Shown here in pieces: positions 56,130 through 64,000 of a stretch of 64,000 nt of DNA. Location of the stretch: assembly GCF_037038585.1 (NCBI RefSeq), contig NC_092520.1, forward strand, positions 11,539,001-11,603,000, in the 5' to 3' direction. Source of the DNA: Patagioenas fasciata. Taxonomy: Eukaryota > Chordata > Aves > Columbiformes > Columbidae. A program made the translations under genes and the position numbers. Below the pieces are notes generated by a model, which was not told the origin of the DNA, made no database searches, and worked only from the letters and a program-made list of their open reading frames with translations. Within the stretch, counting starts at the first letter, position 1; every line of letters starts with the position of its first letter.

Positions 56130-56520
56130 AAGATGATGGAGTGGAACATCTCCCTTACGAGGAAAGGCTGAGGGAGCTGGGTCTCTTTAGTTTGGAGGAG
56201 ACTGAGGGGTGACCTCATTAATGTTTATAAATATATAAAGAGTGAGTGTCATGAGGATGGAGCCAGACTCTTCTCGGTGACAACAAATGATAGGACAAGG
56301 GGCAATGGATACAAACAGGAGGCTCCACTTCAATATGAGAAGAAACTTCTTATTGAGGGTAACAGGACACTGGAACAGGCTGCCCAGGGAGGTTGTGGAG
56401 TCTCCTTCCCTGGAGACATTCAAAACCCGCCTAGACACATTCCTGTGTTCCTGCTTTGGCAGGATGAGCTGGATGAGCTTTTGAGGTCCCTTCCAATCCC
56501 TGACATTCTGTGATTCTGTG
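56130..56520 (+). mobile_element. CR1 LINE 3' fragment
   Basis: Plus-orientation CR1 of about 390 bp. It runs from GGAACATCTCCCTTACGAGG through a C-terminal ORF2 frame ([20 protein letters not shown]) to CCCTTCCAATCCCTGACATTC and TGTGATTCTGTG. A one-base deletion near 56200 (CTGAGGGGTGACC) breaks the frame. It lies 365 bp from the oppositely oriented fragment at 55654, giving a small inverted CR1 cluster. Confidence 0.93.
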
Positions 56521-57006
56521 GTGCTGGGTCTCCTCTGGGTGACTGACACCTATCCAGAAGAGACCAGAAGCCTCCTCTTCCATCCTCCGCCCTCCACACC
56601 TACTGCCATTGGCAACAGGATCCCACACAGCCTGGCTGAGGGAGCCATCTGAGCCATTTTTTATTAACAATATTCCTGATGTGGCTGGAGCTCTTCCTCT
56701 TGTAGCGCTTGGAAGCGCTGCAGAAATGTGGGTGCTAGTTGGGAAATTCTGGGTGGGGGGCCCTCCCTGGCCCGGCTGTGGGTTCCCCCATCGATCCCTC
56801 ATGAGGGGAGGAGGGGTCCATGGCTGTGCTGGCCACAGTGAGGGTTTGGCATTGCCAACTGGTGGCATCGGTCCATGAGCTCTCCTCACCAGACAGCTCT
56901 GCCTCCTTTGGAAAAGGAACGACTTTCCTTGATTCCCCTCCCTTTAAGTCCATAGTCCCATTCTCTTAAAAATCCTTTAAAAATTTTATCCAAACCAACT
57001 GTGGTG

Positions 57007-57054
57007 TTTTTTTTTGTTTTTTTTTGTTTTTTTTTGTGTGTGTGCGTGTGTTTG
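57007..57054 (+). repeat. (T9G)3 followed by (TG)n
   Basis: Three exact ten-base units of nine T and one G, then TGTGTGTGCGTGTG. This is a slippage-prone simple repeat. Confidence 0.92.
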
Positions 57055-60000
57055 TTTTCATTTTTTTGATATAAACTCTGCAGGAGTAGTTGTCCTGTGT
57101 TGGTGACAGGGAAACGATGAAGGTTTTCTAAAGACTTGCTAAAACTATGCTTTGCTGGGACCATCTGGTGGAAAGGTTTGTGACCTCATGACTTGAGCTA
57201 TCACTTTCTGTCATTCCTTGCTGACTTTCTCCTGTGTTTATATGGTTTTGTGAACAGCTGGGCAAAAAGCAAGGAAAAAAAAAAAAGGCCAGGACTAGGA
57301 GAACTCTTCAGGAAGAAATGCTTATGCTTGGAAACCAGATGTATTTTATTTAAAACAAAACCACCACAGTTTATCTAGAGGATTCTTTTCTTTTTTCTTT
57401 TTTAACAAGTAAAACAGGTTAGGTATTGGTACCTTGTAAGACTGGTAAGGAATTATGTCTTGTGACCACTGTTTTCGATTTTTATGATACTGTTAGAATA
57501 GTGTTATGATAGGAAACGTCCTCTGTACCTTTTCTCTCTAAAGGAGTCCCATTCTCCAAGTATATATACAAAAGGGGGTCTGTAACTCATGTGCATCCCA
57601 AACCAGTTTGTGATTTCATTTTTAATGATACCATCTGGGTAGGGCAGCTCAGTCCTCGGTGGCTGCTTCAGGCCTGACTTGGGAGAGGACTAGGTCAAGG
57701 TTGCTACCATGGGACAGCAGTTCTGACCCATGTGAGGGGGGTGGAGCAGAGAAAAAGTCTGAGATCCTTTTCCTAAAAGAAGGATGACAATTTTATTCTC
57801 ATTGGCCTTGTCATCAGCGACTTTGTGGTATGTCAGCTGGAACGAAGGATGCTTCCCCACTGAGCACTAGATGTTTGATTGCTCTTGTACAAAAACTAAG
57901 GCAGATGGGTTTGAAGAAGTTTGTACAATGACTACTTGCTGTTTCTTCTGTCCCTGAATTTATTGTTCACCAGAGTTAAATTCAGACAAATGCGTAAATT
58001 ACAGATGGAGAAGTAATAGAGGAAATGCATCATTAAAATATGTGCAACTGACTTCAAGAAGGAATAAAGCCATTAAGCAGAAAAGATACTAAATGTTGAA
58101 GAGCTTTTTGTGGGAGAGAAGAACCTTAGTTATTTCACTTTTTGAGTGATAAGGACAGGAAGATTTGTGGCTGGCTGTGCAGCCATTTAATAGTAGGCTG
58201 GGATATTGATCTAGCATTGTATCGCGTTTTCTTAAGATATAGGATAATAATGGTACATTATCTTTCACTTCGGGAAATAATGACTTAAAAGGTATGTGAA
58301 CAAAGAGGCTGTAGACTGTAGAAATAAAGTGAAATGGAAGTGAGATGAAACTGGCTGGAAAAAATCCTGGGATTTAAAAAGGCTATTGTAAAGCAGGTGT
58401 TGGCACTTTTTCAGTGAGGGTGTGCTACACCGTAGCCTTTTTTTCCCTAAATTAGAGGTTGCGTGTGCCAGTAGAAATTGAGTGCAAGATGAGAGCTGCT
58501 GCCTTTCGCAGAGTCCTTGGGATGTTACAAGGTCCAGATTTGGGCGTCTGCTGGGCTGTTTGGGGTCTGTCCAGGGAGGCAAAACCCCGCAGTGCACAAA
58601 ACAGATTGAGTGGTGGAATAACTTACTGTCTCTCCACAGATTAGTGTTCATGAAGTGGATGGGCCATGTGTCATGTCTTTGGCTGTTCCTAATGCGATCT
58701 AAATTTTATGCCTGGCCTAAGACGTTTCTCAGGAAGACTGTGGAAAGGTTGTGCATTAACTCCAGGGTACTTTGAGCCCTCTTAGAGTAACATCACTCAT
58801 CCACCATGATGGCATTTATCTAAATGTATTTCTGCTGTGGTAAACGAGTTATGAGAGATCTGTTATTAGCACCTTGTAAATCCCAAGGACAGCTGAACGA
58901 AGACTTTACAGTCTATCATAAAATAGTCTTCTGTTCACAAAAATGGGAAAATTATTGTTTTGCATGTAGACTTCTTTATTAAAAACCAAGTTTCTGGTTT
59001 GGTAAAGGTCATTATTATTTTAACCAGATTAAGCTTCCCTTAGAGTTTTGGTGATCTACTCTTCAGAAAAAGCCACCTACATTAAGCATTCTTTCTTAAT
59101 ACTTTCTTAATCTTCATGACGCACAGCGCAGTTGGGGAGGATCAAGAGAGGGGAGTTAAAAGTAGACACTTTCTCCTGACTGTTACACTTTTTATTTTTC
59201 AAAACTTTTAATGAGAAGCCTTCAGTTTTCAAAAGTAAATCGTGTCTTTCATTTTCCTGCATTCGCTTCTCCAGGCAAAAGCGTGCCATTAAAGAATAAT
59301 GACTGTTCATGGCATTCTGTGTATTTTGAAATGCAAAGAAATGGTTGGAGTTGGGAATAACATGATTGTGATGCTTTGTCTCTCTTTGTAGGTGCACATG
59401 CATTCAAAAGTACAAAGTCTGAACTATATGTACAGATTTCTTGTTTCAGCTGGCAGTCCCTTTGAAGGGGCACTTGTCATTTCTCTTTTACTTTGTTTGC
59501 CTCTGCCTGGAGGCAGCGTGTATTAAAAATAATAAATGCTTCCACTAATGCCTGATGGGACAGCTTAGTAGTTTAGGCATCAGATTTAGAAATATCTGGC
59601 ATTTTCAAGATTTAGAGCTCCAACACCTCTCAGGGTCTGGCTCCTTCTCAGTGCTGGCATTACTGTTTTGTTAGGTTGGGATTTCTCCTGCAGGATAAGA
59701 GTCCTGAGTCAGTCTAGGAGCTTTCAACACTGGGTTTCAAAGCATTTCTAAGTCTTGTGGAAATGTTGGCCAGGCTTTCCTTGCTGGAAAGAACGCACCA
59801 TTTCTGCGCTTCACAGCTTAGGAGATGGTAAGGAAGATGCCTACGCAGGAGCTCTAGGCTTCCTGCCATCTAATTTTACAGCAGCTCGAAAAGCAAACAT
59901 TCAGTAGAAACAAATGTATTGAACTCAGCCAGCCGGCGAATTGGCTACCAAAGAAAAAAAAAGGGAGGCGGTGGGGGGGGGAAGCTCCTCCCTTACGCTC

Positions 60001-60368
60001 TTGCCTATTGAGGGAGTTGCCAAGGAAAAAGCTGGAACTTTGAGAAGTTTTTGTCAGGAGGAAGAACAAGGACTGTCAGGAGAGCTCCGTCCCTTGTAAA
60101 GAAAGACACGGAGAGGGGAACGTTTCTTCCTGGCTGTGGGTCAGACCCTGAAGGCTCTGGGAAGTGAGGACAAGACGTGGTGCTGGGACACAGGAGATCT
60201 GCAGCCTCTGATGGGGCACCGAGGGCCGTCCCTGGCTGCTCTGGTGGTAATGAGTGCATAACTTCATTAGCAGGTAACTGGCTGCTCTCCCACTATATTT
60301 TTAATTGTGTGCATCACATCTGTTCTGGATCACTTCCTCCCCACACCTGGTGCTGGTCCTCACCACAG

Positions 60369-60406
60369 AGGGCATAGAGGAGAGACAAGGGAGGTGCTGC
60401 ATATGG
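60369..60406 (+). other. Candidate exon (38 nt)
   Basis: A long pyrimidine-rich acceptor (ctccccacacctggtgctggtcctcacCACAG) and a perfect donor (ATATGG then GTAAGTTT) bracket 38 nt, open in two frames. The product is unrecognised. Its small size and missing context make chance likely. Confidence 0.15.
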
Positions 60407-61475
60407 GTAAGTTTATGTCTGTGGAGGATTTGGGATGAGGAGGAGTGTTGACGGTCAGCTCTTGTATGTCACCTGCTGTAGTTGGTGCTGGGGTTCTCCA
60501 TGGGAGGCTTGCAAACAGCATTTTCCATCTTATATGATACCTGAAAGAAGAAGAATTAAAAAAAAAAAATAAAAAAAGGACAGGTTTGGATATTAGTCCT
60601 GTGTCAATAAATCACACGTCATGTTAAGTTTCGAATAGTGAAGATTATTTTCTTTGACTGTCTATTGATGTCCATTTGCTGAAGCTGAGACAGAGACAGG
60701 AGAGTGGGACTGCCAAGAATTTCTTTTTTGTATCTTCATTTTCCTCCACTGTGAAAGCTAATTGAATCTCTTTCTGAGCCACTTAACTCACTGCATGTCA
60801 TGCTCTTCCCTCTTAGTGTAAACTTCCTTGGGGCTATCGCCGTAGTCCCAGCAGAGGAGGAAATTAGGGTCTCTAACAGAATTAACGTACAGCTTACATA
60901 GCATAAACAAACCTTGGAAAGCAAACACTGACAGGTTGGGGAAAAATGTTTTTTCTTTTTTAAAAAAAAGTAATAAAAGATTAAATGCAAACATAGTGCC
61001 CTGCAGTGTTTAAAACACTTCCTTATAGTCTGTCAAGCTACATGTTCAGGACCTTTGATCAGGATGGAGGCTGTTTATTTCCTGTACAAACCAGCCTGTA
61101 CGTTGATCAATGTATTGTTGATATAGTGAAGGTATTCCCTTTACTGGTCGCCTTGACAGGCCTTGGACTTGACAACAATATTACGAGCACTAATGTGAGT
61201 ATCTGAGTTGTGGAGCAAATGCAAAGAGAAACAAGAGGACAGGGTTGAGAATGACTTGATCCCCTTTTTAAGGGAAGAATGCTTGGAGAGGTTTCTGTGG
61301 GAAGAAGCACTGTGGGGTGAAGGTTGTTCACACTTTAGCAGACACCACTTGGGAACTATTGACCTAAATAATCAAGCACTTTCCTTATGGTTACTGCACT
61401 AGGATCCTGTGTTGGGAGTTGTTCCTGACCAGTCATACCCTGTGGAAGGGGGAAGACATTAATACTTTCCTGCAT

Positions 61476-61580
61476 TAAAAACAGACGAAAAGCAACAACA
61501 GAAAAACCCTAAACAAAACAAAACCCCAAATAAACCAAACCAAGCCAAACAAACACCAAACCAAAAATACCATAAAAATA
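61476..61580 (+). repeat. A-rich low-complexity (CAAAC/CCAAA)n
   Basis: About 100 bp of irregular AAAC, CCAAA and A runs. This is a degenerate simple repeat similar in nature to 10191-10258. Confidence 0.85.
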
Positions 61581-63914
61581 TACCATTTGCTTTAAAACTT
61601 TGCTGCCGTTTCTGACCAGAATTTAGCCTTTTCGTCTAGGGTGGACCTGAATGAGAAGTTATGCAAAGAATAACCTTGACTTTGTATGCACAGTAATGGG
61701 ATCTAGAATAACTATTATCAGAAAGGAAAACTTGCTTAGCTGGAGAGTGAAGGATTATTTACTTTTTTGTCCCAGCTGTTTTAAGTCTGAGGCATCAGGC
61801 TTAAAATGACCTGATGGAGATCTGTAATGAAGCTGTGCAGTTTGCTGCTGCTGGACCTTGCGGATGCCAGAAGTTTCCGTGCCAACAGACAGCATCTGTG
61901 CGAATTCGTGGAAGAAAAATCCATCAAATGCTCTTAAAAAGAGAGAAATCGCCTGCGGCTCCTGAAGTGTGTGAGCTGCAAATCTCTACGTTGCTGTGTG
62001 GACTTATTACAACATATTTTGCCTGGTTTTACTCCTCTTATACACATCTATTGCAGGCTGCTATCGGGTGGGATGTTAGGCCAAGGGAAACCTTTGGCCT
62101 GACCTCTGTCAGTCATTCGTGTGACTCACAGAGCAAAGGTTAACTGCAAACCACACTTTGGGAGCCTCTCATCTCCACTCATTTTTAGCAGAGCTCTAAT
62201 TCAATAATATTATGGCTATTTGGACTACAACTGAATGGGATAAATTCAGTTTTCCGTCTCAGCCCACAGGTTTCCTTTGTCCCATAAAGTTCTGTCTCAG
62301 TGAAGCACTCTGTAAAATGGGAATAATGTCTTTTTTTCTGCCTGTGGGCGTTGTTTCACCTAAGTAAAACAGCCTTCCCCCCCACATATATTTGAGCTTT
62401 GTTTGGGGGTAGTGGGCATTAAGTATCATTAATATTATCCTGCCAACAGAAGCAGGAGGTGGAACCCCTTCATCCATCCTCTTCCCCAAAACGAGTGAAG
62501 CAGAGCAGGAGCCTCCTGTTTGCAGAGAGGGCAAGCTGTTATCTGTTAATATGGCAGCATTTCGCCAAATGATTAGGCTGTCAGAATTATAGCAATTTGA
62601 ACACGCTGAGCAAGCTTTTATGTACACAGGAACAAGATGCCGGCGTTAGATTACTGAAGAGGAATAACACGCGCTGGAGATTGACAAGTGCTTGGCAAGC
62701 CCGCATTCCTGGGGCTCATCAGACATTCACGGCTCCTGTGCGATGCTGGTGAAGAGCATACTCAAGTGGCTGTATCATAGCCTGGGTGACATCTGGTGAC
62801 ATGCAGTTAGGCCTGTTGTGTTTTTCTGGGATGAATTCATTTTCACAATATTTGAAAGGAATCCATTTATGCAGAGTGGAAATATTCTGGCATATGCAAG
62901 TGACTTACACGACGGTAATATTTTTGGTCCGTCTTGTATTTGGTGACAAAAGCGTAATTAGCTGCACTTCGCCATGTGCTATTTTATGGAGCGGTTTTCT
63001 GGATTTCTATGCTTTTTGCTGGCTCTGCTTCTCCTGTGCTCCCTCCTGGTGCAGGTGGCTACGACTGTGGGGATGAGGAAGCACAGGTACACTTGGCACT
63101 TCACTGTGGATGTAGCTGGAGCTCCTGCGTAAATGCATCTGCTGGGAGAAGCTGCCTTTTCTCTCCCTGTAGCAGCTGGAGGGTTTACATTGCGCTAAAC
63201 AGAGGCTTGGACACTTAAGTGGTTTTTGATCCTCTGGTATGCTCTGCTTTGGTAGTGGAGGATGTTGTCGTTAGAGAAACGGTAGAGAACCAAGTTAGTT
63301 GGTCATTCTGCTTTGGTGGTGCTTAATGTAAGTGTTGTGAATTGGGTTGTTTAGGTTTCTTTTTTTCTTTGACCTCTGAGAAGATGACTGTGGGCTTGAT
63401 TCGGCACTGCATTTGAGCTGAGCTCAGGTTTGGAGTGGTATCTGGTCTCTCTTGGGAGTTCAGCTTTAGCTTGTTCTTCAGCTGTCTGTGACAGAGGTGC
63501 GTGGAAAATAGGTTTTTATTGTACAGAAAATGCTTTTTGTTAAAAGTCAAACTCCAAACAGCACATTTTGCTTTTGAGGCACTGTTCTCTCTGACATTCA
63601 CCAGAGTTTCTGTGGAGAGCAAATGCGGGGAAATGTGTATTTGGAATAAAAATCCAGTTCCTCCCCCGCCCTCCCCCCAAAAAAAAGGCTGCTTTTGGAG
63701 GAAAATTCTTGACTAAGTCTATTGAAAAATCCCCTTTCAGAAACCCTTGTGCAGTGGAAGCCCTGCAAGCCCTCTGTGGTGCACTGAGGCACAATGCAGA
63801 GCTGGGTGTGCTGGACCAGCGCCAGTCCACAAGATGCTCTTTTGCCAGGGAATCACTTGATGCCGGGTACACCGACTTTACGCTGAATCAACAGCAAAAT
63901 GTGACTCCGTGAAG

Positions 63915-64000
63915 GGTGTTGGTCTCTTCTTCCAAGTAGCAAGTGACAGGGCAAGAGGAAATGGCCTCTAGTTGTGCCAGGGGAGCTTTACATTGGATAT
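63915..64000 (+). mobile_element. CR1 LINE fragment running off the window
   Basis: GGTGTTGGTCTCTTCTTCCA onward aligns by eye with the internal part of the CR1 at 4577-5065 (there TTTGGTCTCTTCTCCCAAGT), in the same plus orientation. The element continues past the window end, so its 3' end cannot be seen. Confidence 0.9.

Larger units (their letters stand above)
56521..63914. other. Unassigned sequence
   Basis: Mostly unique AT-rich DNA containing simple repeats (57007-57054, 60550-60579, 61476-61580), one splice-like segment (60369-60406), and a possible conserved block at about 62400-62760. A G-run (GGTGGGGGGGGGAAGC) is near 59969. No gene is recognised. Confidence 0.45.

Noticed and set aside
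1..64000. tRNA, rRNA, CRISPR, prokaryotic operons or telomeric repeats
   Set aside because: None seen; the sequence is vertebrate nuclear DNA.

Overview
This is vertebrate nuclear DNA, most probably from a bird. The best evidence is a set of 5'-truncated CR1 LINE copies on both strands. They carry the CR1 C-terminal reverse-transcriptase reading frame and the typical 3' end, with ATTCTATG or ATTCTGTG repeats next to GGTCCCTTCCAACCC-like sequence. Other support is CpG depletion outside one strong CpG island, long AT-rich non-coding stretches, and pentanucleotide microsatellites. Turtles and crocodilians also carry CR1, so they cannot be strictly excluded. Nothing bacterial or plasmid-like is present: no operons, CRISPR arrays or tRNA/rRNA genes. 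No intact protein-coding gene can be read as a continuous frame.

Layout. Positions 1-13,400 are mostly unique sequence with one CR1 copy (4577-5065) and a compound TTTTG/GGTTT microsatellite (8362-8450). They also hold several minus-strand segments that look like short internal exons, with acceptor, open frame and donor (1727-1819, 3178-3365, 4399-4544, 9812-9880, 12966-12991). Positions 13,440-15,010 form a two-part CpG island with Sp1-type GC boxes, strong G-quadruplex runs and a plausible 5' splice donor on the plus strand. This is the one clear promoter in the window, and it could fire in either direction. From 15 kb to 64 kb the sequence looks like long intron or intergenic DNA. It contains CR1 copies at 23.1, 28.4, 42.1 (long, with RT motifs and a nested second CR1), 50.9, 55.7, 56.1 and 63.9 kb, a perfect 169-bp (CCCTT)n array at 26.9 kb, smaller simple repeats, and a few isolated plus-strand segments with good splice signals.

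Interpretation. The simplest model is a gene promoter at about 14 kb. Either a plus-strand gene has a short GC-rich first exon and a very long first intron filling most of the window, or a minus-strand gene has small exons running back toward position 1, or both, from a bidirectional promoter. I could not identify either gene. The candidate exons rest on splice signals and open frames only. Pseudo-exons of this quality occur by chance in tens of kilobases of vertebrate DNA, so all carry low confidence.

I found no convincing undescribed biological system. The items most worth checking are the minus-strand exon series, the 70-bp near-identical direct repeat (29.2 and 31.3 kb), the tandem SOX/TCF-like 14-mer (9.05 kb), the octamer cluster beside a candidate exon (54.3 kb), an isolated CpG-rich patch (27.9 kb), and the nested CR1 at 42.7 kb.
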